Assembly (NCBI GenBank): GCA_005882715.1
Contig: VBEI01000101.1
Location: forward strand, 1 to 5,427
Source: Chloroflexota bacterium
GTDB taxonomy: Bacteria > Chloroflexota > Dehalococcoidia > SM23-28-2 > RBG-16-64-32
Length of the DNA stretch: 5,427 nt
Direction: 5' to 3'
The translations under genes and the position numbers were made by a program. Below, in pieces: positions 1 through 4,792 of this stretch. The notes beneath the pieces are model-generated. The model saw only the letters and a program-made list of their open reading frames with translations. It searched no databases and was not told the DNA's origin. Position 1 is the first letter of the stretch; each line of letters starts with the position of its first letter.

Positions 1-45
1 GAGGGGAAGGAGCTGCCGGGGGTGGCGGCGCTCATGAATGCGTAG
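1..45 (+). CDS. pgk: Phosphoglycerate kinase, C-terminal tail only (partial)
   Basis: Frame 1 is open from the window edge to a TAG at 43-45 and encodes the 14 residues EGKELPGVAALMNA. The pattern E-G-K-x-L-P-G-V-x-A-L is the characteristic extreme C-terminus of bacterial phosphoglycerate kinase, just after the glycine-rich nucleotide-binding segment, which would lie outside the window. PGK transfers phosphate from 1,3-bisphosphoglycerate to ADP in the cytoplasm. The context supports the call, because two more glycolytic genes (apgM, tpiA) follow on the same strand about 1 kb downstream. The gene converges with the lipoprotein gene that ends at 217. Only the tail is visible, so the call rests on a short motif plus synteny. 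Confidence 0.78.
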   Translation, partial: EGKELPGVAALMNA

Positions 46-103
46 TCGGCGGATCGAGAGCGGATGAGCGAATCTTCTCAAGGGCGTGATGACCCGCTCA
101 ATC

Positions 104-126
104 CTTCGATACCTCAGGATGAGCGG
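104..126 (+). repeat. Dispersed TTCGA-N3-CTCAG intergenic element, copy 1
   Basis: TTCGA at 105-109, a 3-bp spacer, CTCAG at 113-117, then GATGAGCGG at 118-126. The same architecture recurs at 3160-3183 (TTCGA, 4-bp spacer, CTCAG, then CACGAACGG) and in weaker form at 3122-3136. I recall this kind of short element as common in intergenic regions of several GC-rich bacteria. Its right end merges with the first unit of the tandem array that begins at 118. Function unknown. Confidence 0.6.
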
Positions 127-199
127 AGGAAACGCCTGATCAGCGGAGCAAGGGTCGCGATCAGCGGAGGAAGGGTCGCGATGAGCGGAGTAAGCGTCC
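118..199 (+). repeat. Four imperfect tandem 20-21 bp repeats
   Basis: The units are 118-137 (20 bp), 138-158 (21 bp), 159-179 (21 bp) and 180-199 (20 bp). Each begins GATGAGCGGAG or GATCAGCGGAG and ends in an AARSGTC-like or AAACGCC-like segment. Units 2 and 3 differ at a single base; units 1 and 4 share the GATGAGCGGAG start. A partial, diverged unit (GATGAGCG) may also be present at 63-70. The array lies between the convergent ends of pgk and the lipoprotein gene. There are no spacers, so it is not a CRISPR array. Its first unit is also the right arm of the TTCGA...CTCAG element, suggesting local amplification of that arm. Confidence 0.8.
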
Positions 200-216
200 G
201 ATGTGTCGAGGTGGGG

Positions 217-930
217 TCATTTTGGTAGCGAGGCCTCAGCGTGAGTCAGCTTGGTGGCCAGGGCGGAAGCGATGCCTTCTTCTTCGCCCGCGTCCAGATC
301 GCCGAGGGTGGCGTAGAGAAGTACGCCGGTCAACGGGCCTTTGCGGATGACGAGGATGTGGCCGTTAACGTCGATGCTTGTGAGCAGCGTGGAGATCTCG
401 GCCTTCAGGCTGTAGGCGGAGGTCTCGTCGCCGAACGACTTGAACTGCGCGGGTTCTACGGATGCCGAGATGCCACCGATCAGGCGGCCGAGATCGCCGG
501 CGGCCTTTTGAATAGCCTGCTTGAGCGCCTCCTGAATCTGGTCTCGGCACTGCAGGACCAGGTCGTTCGCGCGACGCACGGCCGCCTGGGCAGCGTCCGT
601 GTCCGTGAAAGCACTGACCGTGGAGGCGAGCTGCTGGTTGTGCGGCCCCGCGAACGGTTCCGAATCGCCTGTCGCGACTTCGCCGGGAAAGTCGCGGCCG
701 CGGCCATTGAGAGCCGCGCAATCGCCGTTTAGCGAGAGGCCGGCGAGCGCCTGGTCTCCGATCTCGCTCTTGGCCCAACCTTGAGGGAGATTGTCGAGCG
801 TGAGCACGGCGTCGGGGACGGCGCGCTGCGCGGCTGCGCGGTAGGTGTCCTCGGTGGACTTGCCGCCGCAGGAAGCCAGCAGCAGCGAGCTGCCAACGAT
901 GAGGGCGATGATAGCGGTAACGAAACGCAT
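217..930 (-). CDS. Secreted lipoprotein, possible PknH-like sensor-type fold
   Basis: This encodes 237 aa. The chosen start gives a textbook lipoprotein signal peptide: MRF, a hydrophobic stretch at residues 4-18, and the lipobox L-A-S-C with the lipidated Cys at 21, followed by GG. An in-frame ATG at 1002 would add 24 Arg-rich residues before the signal and is less likely. The mature part has two further cysteines, C71 and C128, that could form a disulfide. It also has a D-N-L-P-x-G-W segment at 46-52, a 'STVSAFTDTDAAQAAV' segment at about 103-118, and a long amphipathic helix at about 111-150. This order (LP-GW opening, Cys, a v-x-x-F strand, an Ala-rich helix with a second Cys) recalls extracytoplasmic PknH_C-type domains, but the resemblance is loose. 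It is expected outside the membrane as an anchored binding or sensing protein. It diverges from apgM across 104 bp and converges on pgk. Being a lipoprotein is secure; the domain is not. Confidence 0.85.
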   Translation of the reverse strand: MRFVTAIIALIVGSSLLLASCGGKSTEDTYRAAAQRAVPDAVLTLDNLPQGWAKSEIGDQALAGLSLNGDCAALNGRGRDFPGEVATGDSEPFAGPHNQQLASTVSAFTDTDAAQAAVRRANDLVLQCRDQIQEALKQAIQKAAGDLGRLIGGISASVEPAQFKSFGDETSAYSLKAEISTLLTSIDVNGHILVIRKGPLTGVLLYATLGDLDAGEEEGIASALATKLTHAEASLPK

Positions 931-937
931 CGCATTC

Positions 938-943
938 AGGATA
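938..943 (-). promoter_or_regulatory. Weak -10-like box for the lipoprotein gene
   Basis: On the - strand the hexamer TATCCT (4 of 6 matches to TATAAT) ends 7 bases before the ATG at 930. No Shine-Dalgarno sequence is present in that gap. The placement would give a transcript starting at or next to the start codon, as suspected for apgM and miaA. I found no convincing -35, so this is only a candidate. Confidence 0.25.
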
Positions 944-995
944 CTTGAGTCGAGCCGCCGACGGCCCGTCCACGAGCGGATCCGGGCGGTTCGGA

Positions 996-1024
996 TAGCC
1001 AACAGGCGTCTGATATCTGATAAT
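996..1024 (+). promoter_or_regulatory. Candidate promoter of apgM-tpiA, possibly leaderless
   Basis: -35-like TAGCCA at 996-1001 (4/6 to TTGACA), a 17-bp spacer, and -10-like GATAAT at 1019-1024 (5/6 to TATAAT). The hexamer ends only 10 bases before the apgM ATG at 1035, so transcription would start about 3-5 bases upstream of the start codon or at it. No Shine-Dalgarno sequence lies in between (TCGTCCTCGC). The 9-mer TGATAATCG (1018-1026) recurs at the same place before miaA. Confidence 0.45.
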
Positions 1025-1034
1025 CGTCCTCGCG

Positions 1035-2258
1035 ATGGAGCTTGAGCTGGCTGGGGAATTGGCCCAAGGGGCGGATACGAAGATCGTGCTGTTTGTGATG
1101 GACGGCCTGGGCGGGCTGCCGCACGCCGAGACGGGGCGGACGGAGCTGGAGACGGCCTACATCCCGCACCTCGACAGGGTCGCGAAGGAGAGTGTCTGCG
1201 GGTTCACGCTGCCCGTGGGACCCGGCATCACGCCGGGGAGTGGCCCTGGGCACCTCGCGCTCTTCGGATACGACCCGCTCAAGTTCAACATCGGACGAGG
1301 AGTGCTGGAGGCCGCCGGGATAGATTTCGACCTCCAGCCCTCGGATGTCGCGGCGCGCGGCAACTTTTGCACCGTCGATGGAACCGGGCGGATCGTCGAC
1401 CGGCGGGCGGGCCGAATCAGCACCGAGGACAGCGCGCGCTTGGTGGCGGGGTTGCGAGATATTCGAGTTGACGCCCTTAAGCAGGGTTCAGGACGAACGG
1501 AAGTGTTCATCGAGCCAGTGCGGGAGCATCGCTTTGTGCTGGTGCTGCGTGGCGATGGACTCTCGGATGCGATAGCCGACACGGACCCGCAAGCCGAGGG
1601 GGCGGAGCCGCTGCCGCTGAGAGCGACATCGCCTGAGGGCGAGGCGACGGCGGGGCTGGTCGCGAAGTTCCTAGAGGCCGCGAAGAAGTACCTGGCGGAC
1701 AAGGCACCCGCTAACATGCTGCTGCTGCGCGGGTTCGCGAAGCGGCCGGACTGGCCGGCGATGCCGGACCTGTTCAAGTTGCGGCCGGCCGCGGTCGCGC
1801 ACTACCCGATGTACCGCGGGCTCGCGAAGCTCGTGGGGATGGAGACGCTGCCGGTTGGGCCGGCGCTCGAGGACAGCATCGCGACGCTGCGTGAGAACTG
1901 GGGGCGCTTCGATTTCTTCTTCGTGCACTACAAGTACACGGACACGGCGGGGGAAGACGGCGATTTCGACCGCAAGGTGGCGAAGCTCGAGGAGGTGAAC
2001 GAGGCGATCGACTCACTCGTCGAGCTGGAGCCGGATGTGCTGATGGTAACGGGCGACCATTCGACCCCGGCGACGATGGCGGCGCATTCGTGGCACCCCG
2101 TGCCGTTCATGCTGCGCTCGAAGTGGAACCGCGCTGACCCGTGCACGATGTTCAACGAGGTGGAGCTGCAGCAGGGGACGCTGGGCACGTTTCCGGCGAA
2201 GGAGGCGTTGCCGCTGGCGATGGCGCACGCGGGGCGATTCAAGAAGTACGGGGCTTAA
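1035..2258 (+). CDS. apgM: 2,3-bisphosphoglycerate-independent phosphoglycerate mutase, archaeal type
   Basis: This 407-aa protein interconverts 3- and 2-phosphoglycerate in glycolysis/gluconeogenesis without 2,3-BPG. It belongs to the metal-dependent alkaline phosphatase superfamily, ApgM branch. Visible landmarks are the N-terminal metal-binding VMDGLGG (D23), T-x-L-E-x-A at 36-41, the nucleophile region TPGSGPGHLALFGYDP (S69, 66-81), G-R-G-V-L-E-A-A-G at 87-95, H-Y-K-Y-T-D at 298-303 (metal ligand D303), T-G-D-H-S-T at 339-344 (D341, H342) and A-H-S-W-H at 350-354 (H351). The length is normal for the family. The His expected four residues after the H-x-K-x-x-D aspartate is Glu (E307, GEDGD). 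ATG 1035 is the first start after an in-frame TGA at 1011; a TTG at 1059 would also leave the fold intact. There is no clear Shine-Dalgarno sequence. tpiA follows after 33 bp, so the two are probably cotranscribed. Confidence 0.95.
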   Translation: MELELAGELAQGADTKIVLFVMDGLGGLPHAETGRTELETAYIPHLDRVAKESVCGFTLPVGPGITPGSGPGHLALFGYDPLKFNIGRGVLEAAGIDFDLQPSDVAARGNFCTVDGTGRIVDRRAGRISTEDSARLVAGLRDIRVDALKQGSGRTEVFIEPVREHRFVLVLRGDGLSDAIADTDPQAEGAEPLPLRATSPEGEATAGLVAKFLEAAKKYLADKAPANMLLLRGFAKRPDWPAMPDLFKLRPAAVAHYPMYRGLAKLVGMETLPVGPALEDSIATLRENWGRFDFFFVHYKYTDTAGEDGDFDRKVAKLEEVNEAIDSLVELEPDVLMVTGDHSTPATMAAHSWHPVPFMLRSKWNRADPCTMFNEVELQQGTLGTFPAKEALPLAMAHAGRFKKYGA

Positions 2259-2291
2259 CGAGCCAGGAGCAAGGAGTCGGGGTTAGAGAAA

Positions 2292-3083
2292 ATGAGGACG
2301 CCTGTAATCGCGGGGAACTGGAAGTGCAACCTAAGGCTGGACTCCGCGTACCAGCTGGCGTCCGGGCTGCGGGAGCGCATCGAAGATATCGAAGGGGTGG
2401 AGAAGATCGTCTGCCCGCCGTTCATTTATCTCGCGACTGTCGAGGTGGCGCTCTCGATGTCGTCGATCAAGGTGGGGGCGCAGGACACGCACTGGGAGGA
2501 CGACGTCGCGGCGACCGGTGAGGTCGGGCCTGCCCAGCTTGAGGAGCTCTGCGATTACGTGATTATCGGCCACTCCGAGCGGCGGCATAAGTTCGGCGAG
2601 ACGGACGAAATGGTAAGCCGCAAGGTGAAGGCAGCGCTAGGCGTGGGGCTCAAGCCGATTATGTGCGTCGGCGAGACGCTGGAAGAGCGCGAGGCGGGAA
2701 AGACGGTCGACGTGCTCGTGCGGCAGACGCGCGGCGGGCTTGAAAAACTTCGAGAGCCTCGGTCCGAGAGCGGATTGCCAGATGGGTTCATCATCGCGTA
2801 CGAGCCGGTGTGGGCGATCGGGACCGGGACGGCGGCAACCGCTGCGGACGCCGAGGAGGCGATCGCGTTCGTTCGCCGGGAAGTGGCGGCGATGTTCGGG
2901 GAGGAGAAGGCGGAGACGGCGCGCATCCTCTACGGTGGTAGCGTCACCCCGGACAATATCGCCGAGTTCATGTCGGGCGGCGGGATTGACGGGGCGCTAG
3001 TGGGCGGGGCGAGCCTGAAGGTGGACTCGTTTGCGGGGATCGTGGAGGAGGCGGCAAGGGTGCGGGCGGTGGGCGCGGGGTAA
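2292..3083 (+). CDS. tpiA: Triosephosphate isomerase
   Basis: This cytoplasmic enzyme of 263 aa, a TIM-barrel dimer, interconverts dihydroxyacetone phosphate and glyceraldehyde 3-phosphate. All catalytic landmarks are present: AGNWKCN at 7-13 (N9, K11; the usual Met after Lys is Cys here), the IIGHSERR box with catalytic H94, YEPVWAIGTG at 170-179 with catalytic base E171 and the start of flexible loop 6, YGGSV at 215-219, and G-A-L-V-G-G-A-S-L near the C-terminus. The protein is about 10 residues longer than typical, partly in the insert between 151 and 165 and partly in the tail. It starts 33 bp after apgM. The best purine-rich ribosome site (AAGGAG, 2271-2276) lies 15 bases upstream of the ATG, rather far, with AGAGAAA immediately before the start. 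Only 6 of the first 40 codons end in A or T, the high-GC pattern expected of core genes here. Confidence 0.98.
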   Translation: MRTPVIAGNWKCNLRLDSAYQLASGLRERIEDIEGVEKIVCPPFIYLATVEVALSMSSIKVGAQDTHWEDDVAATGEVGPAQLEELCDYVIIGHSERRHKFGETDEMVSRKVKAALGVGLKPIMCVGETLEEREAGKTVDVLVRQTRGGLEKLREPRSESGLPDGFIIAYEPVWAIGTGTAATAADAEEAIAFVRREVAAMFGEEKAETARILYGGSVTPDNIAEFMSGGGIDGALVGGASLKVDSFAGIVEEAARVRAVGAG

Positions 3084-3121
3084 TCACATTTCGAGAAGCT
3101 TTTTCCGCTTGCGCGCTCCGG

Positions 3122-3136
3122 TTTCGATGAACTCAG
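3122..3136 (+). repeat. Degenerate TTCGA-N4-CTCAG element, copy 2
   Basis: TTCGA at 3123-3127, TGAA, CTCAG at 3132-3136. The flanks have diverged from the fuller copy at 3160-3183: 13 of about 20 bases agree over the aligned core. It lies about 40 bp after the tpiA stop. Confidence 0.4.
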
Positions 3137-3159
3137 CCTGCGCTGGCGGCGGCCGCACG

Positions 3160-3183
3160 CTTCGACAGGCTCAGCACGAACGG
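3160..3183 (+). repeat. Dispersed TTCGA-N4-CTCAG intergenic element, copy 3 (best preserved)
   Basis: CTTCGA at 3160-3165, CAGG, CTCAG at 3170-3174, then CACGAACGG at 3175-3183. TTCG at 3161-3164 and CGAA at 3177-3180 form a short inverted pair at the ends. Its CAGGCT (3166-3171) is also the inverse of AGCCTG (3135-3140) from the neighbouring degenerate copy. From memory, sequences of this kind are abundant in intergenic DNA of several GC-rich bacterial lineages. No coding potential. The rest of the 3084-3278 spacer shows no convincing rho-independent terminator. Confidence 0.65.
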
Positions 3184-3264
3184 ATCAAATGCGGCTGAGC
3201 GGCAACCTGAAACCAACTCTCCTGAAAGGTAAACGACCAAACCACCGGGCGTTATCGATAGTGT

Positions 3265-3271
3265 AAGGAGG
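3265..3271 (+). promoter_or_regulatory. Strong Shine-Dalgarno site for the membrane-protein gene
   Basis: AAGGAGG, a full anti-SD match, sits 7 bases before the ATG at 3279. It fixes that start. It is the only strong, well-placed Shine-Dalgarno sequence in the window; apgM, miaA and the two lipoprotein genes lack one. Confidence 0.85.
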
Positions 3272-3278
3272 CGCCGCC

Positions 3279-3740
3279 ATGACCCAAGTTGCCGCAGTGT
3301 TCGAGCATATCCCTCATCCCCATACGCGGGCTATGTTGGCAGGTTCAGCACCGGCGCCACCTAAAGTCGATGACGAGAGAATAGGCTTCAACGGCAAGCT
3401 GGGACTGTTCCTCACGACGATCGTGGGCACGATGTGGGCGGCCTACCTTTTCACGGTCCTCGCCATTGTTAGTTTTCCGTCGGCGATCCGTAGTGGAGAC
3501 AGCATCATCATCGTTGCGTGGATCGCGCAGACGTTCCTCCAATTGGTCCTCCTCCCCATCATCATCGTGGGCCAGAACATTCAGGCTAAGGCGGCTGATA
3601 AGCGGGCCGAACAGACCTACAAGGACGCCGAGGCGATTATGCATGAATGTTTGCAGATCCAGGCACACCTTGCTGCCCAAGATGGAGCTCTAACCAAGGA
3701 GGTCGCCGAACTGCGGCAACTACTTGGCGAATCGCGCTGA
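3279..3740 (+). CDS. Conserved two-helix membrane protein with C-terminal coiled coil (DUF1003-like)
   Basis: This encodes 153 aa of unknown function. Residues 1-40 are a soluble, His/Pro-rich leader with no signal peptide. Two strongly hydrophobic segments follow, at about 41-66 and 75-98, separated by a short loop with R71. The tail 99-152 is charged and helical with coiled-coil character. Basic residues at K40 and K104-R109 predict both ends in the cytoplasm. The segment from helix 2 into the tail (WIAQTFLQLVLLPIIIVGQN at 81-100, then Q-A-x-A-x-D-K-R-A and D-A-E) resembles the small DUF1003-type membrane proteins, in which a membrane hairpin is followed by Q-N-x-Q-A and an acidic helix. 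That is recognition from memory. The start is fixed by AAGGAGG seven bases upstream. Eighteen of the first 40 codons end in A or T, against 6 in tpiA, so codon use differs from the glycolytic genes. A hairpin 8 bases after the stop probably closes its transcript. Confidence 0.85.
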   Translation: MTQVAAVFEHIPHPHTRAMLAGSAPAPPKVDDERIGFNGKLGLFLTTIVGTMWAAYLFTVLAIVSFPSAIRSGDSIIIVAWIAQTFLQLVLLPIIIVGQNIQAKAADKRAEQTYKDAEAIMHECLQIQAHLAAQDGALTKEVAELRQLLGESR

Positions 3741-3748
3741 CCATGACC

Positions 3749-3780
3749 GCCCACCGGCATGGCTCGATGCTTCGGTGGGC
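3749..3780 (+). terminator. Strong hairpin after the membrane-protein gene
   Basis: GCCCACCG (3749-3756) pairs perfectly with CGGTGGGC (3773-3780), and the inner GCAT (3757-3760) pairs with ATGC (3767-3770). The result is a 12-bp stem with a two-base TT bulge and a 6-base loop. It starts 8 bases after the stop codon at 3740 and precedes the candidate miaA promoter. No T-run follows, so it is not a classical rho-independent terminator; it may act as a 3' stabiliser or a U-less terminator. Confidence 0.6.
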
Positions 3781-3823
3781 AGTGCTGGCGAAGATTGAAC
3801 CGGGCGTGTACGAAACGCACGCA

Positions 3824-3832
3824 TGTGATAAT
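3824..3832 (+). promoter_or_regulatory. Candidate extended -10 promoter of miaA, possibly leaderless
   Basis: TG at 3824-3825, one base, then GATAAT at 3827-3832 (5/6 to TATAAT) make an extended -10. The hexamer ends 9 bases before the miaA ATG at 3842, with no Shine-Dalgarno sequence that leaves room for a leader. The 9-mer TGATAATCG (3826-3834) matches the one before apgM at nearly the same distance. No good -35 at 16-18 bp spacing was found, which an extended -10 can tolerate. Confidence 0.45.
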
Positions 3833-3841
3833 CGAAGGGCG

Positions 3842-4792
3842 ATGAGACGCCTGACCACGATCGTCGGCCCAACGGCGAGCGGGAAGACTACGCTTGCCGT
3901 TGAGCTGGCGGAACAGATCGATGCCGAGATCATCGGGGCGGACTCACGGCAGGTGTATCGCCGCATGGACATCGGCACTGCGAAGCCGACGCCGGACGAG
4001 CGGACTGCGGCGCGGCATCACTTGATCGACGTCGTCGATCCGGACGAGCCTTTCAGCCTCGGCCGCTGGCTCGACCTGGCGAAGGATGCGCTAGAGGAGG
4101 TCTGGTCGCGTGGGAAGCGGCCGCTGCTGGTGGGCGGGACGGGGCAGTACGTATGGGCGCTGCTCGAGGGCTGGCGCGTGCCGCGCGTGCCCCCGGACGA
4201 CAGTCTGCGCGCCGAGCTGGAGTCGCGGGCACCTTCTGAGTTGGTCGAAGAGATGCGGCGGGTGGACCCGGAGGCCGAGGCGTTCGTAGATCCGCGCAAC
4301 GTGCGGCGAGTTGTGCGGGCGCTGGAGGTCTATCACGCGACCGGCAAGCCGTTCTCTCACTGGCGCAGGAAGGAGCCGGCCGGGTTCGAGTCGCTGGCGA
4401 TCGGGCTGAGGTTGGGACGCGAGGAGCTGTACCGGCGAATCGATCAGCGGGTGGAGGAGATGTTCGCCGGCGGGCTTGTGGATGAGGTGCGTGGACTGCT
4501 CGCGGAGGGATATTCGCGGGAGCTGCCGTCGATGTCCGGCATCGGCTATCGCGAAGTGTGCGAGTACCTGGCGGGCGAAATCGATCTGGAGACGGCGGTC
4601 GAGCGGACGAAGACGGGGACGCACCGGTTGGCGCGGCACCAGAACTCGTGGTTCAAGGCCGGCGATGAGCGGATACGGTGGATTGAGGCTGGCGATGGAG
4701 CACCCGACGAGGCCAAGCGCTTGGTCGAGGAGTTCCTTCAGACAACCCACACGTTCAGCGCTGCAAGAGGCGCACCCGTAAGGCGGGGATGA
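3842..4792 (+). CDS. miaA: tRNA dimethylallyltransferase
   Basis: MiaA attaches a dimethylallyl group from DMAPP to N6 of adenosine-37 in tRNAs reading UNN codons, improving decoding. The protein is 316 aa, a normal length. It shows the P-loop GPTASGKT at 9-16, D-S-R-Q-V-Y at 34-39 with D-I-G-T-A-K-P-T at 43-50 (substrate and catalytic region, D34), H-H-L-I-D at 59-63 with D-P-x-E-P-F-S, GGTGQY at 98-103 (Leu is more usual at 102), D-P-R-N-V-R-R-V-V-R-A-L-E from 150, and I-G-Y-R-E at 234-238. The tRNA-contacting motif near 260-272 reads T-H-R-L-A-R-H-Q-N-S-W-F-K, where many bacteria have T-R-x-Y-A-K-R-Q-x-T-W-F. The frame is open upstream to 3647, but the ATG at 3842 sits six residues before the conserved I-V-G-P-T strand, as in the family. 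Its stop overlaps the next gene. Confidence 0.96.
   Translation: MRRLTTIVGPTASGKTTLAVELAEQIDAEIIGADSRQVYRRMDIGTAKPTPDERTAARHHLIDVVDPDEPFSLGRWLDLAKDALEEVWSRGKRPLLVGGTGQYVWALLEGWRVPRVPPDDSLRAELESRAPSELVEEMRRVDPEAEAFVDPRNVRRVVRALEVYHATGKPFSHWRRKEPAGFESLAIGLRLGREELYRRIDQRVEEMFAGGLVDEVRGLLAEGYSRELPSMSGIGYREVCEYLAGEIDLETAVERTKTGTHRLARHQNSWFKAGDERIRWIEAGDGAPDEAKRLVEEFLQTTHTFSAARGAPVRRG

Noticed and set aside
63..100. TGAGCG/CGCTCA pair enclosing GGG/CCC as a pgk terminator
   Set aside because: The arms are 6 bp and 3 bp with large unpaired gaps and no T-run; too weak to call.
118..199. CRISPR array
   Set aside because: Units are contiguous with no unique spacers and too short; it is a simple tandem repeat.
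241..732. 163-codon open frame on the + strand opposite the lipoprotein gene
   Set aside because: It is antisense to a gene with a clear signal peptide and lipobox, has no recognisable motif, and arises from GC-rich codon structure.
931..1002. Upstream ATG start for the - strand lipoprotein gene
   Set aside because: It would bury the signal peptide behind 24 Arg-rich residues; ATG at 930 gives a normal lipoprotein signal.
1157..1777. 206-codon open frame antisense to apgM
   Set aside because: Ser/Pro/Arg-rich low-complexity translation on the opposite strand of a fully recognisable enzyme; a shadow frame.
3097..3111. AAGC-TTTTTCC-GCTT as a terminator after tpiA
   Set aside because: Only a 4-bp stem and the T-run lies in the loop, not after it.
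3149..3156. GCGGCCGC palindrome in the spacer after tpiA
   Set aside because: A short palindrome expected by chance in GC-rich DNA; no flanking symmetry.
3647..3841. 65-codon N-terminal extension of miaA reaching back into the membrane-protein gene
   Set aside because: The extension overlaps another gene and crosses the hairpin at 3749-3780; the family normally starts just before I-V-G-P-T, matching ATG 3842.
4091..4750. 219-codon open frame antisense to miaA
   Set aside because: Pro/Arg/Leu-rich translation without domains, wholly inside a secure miaA gene.
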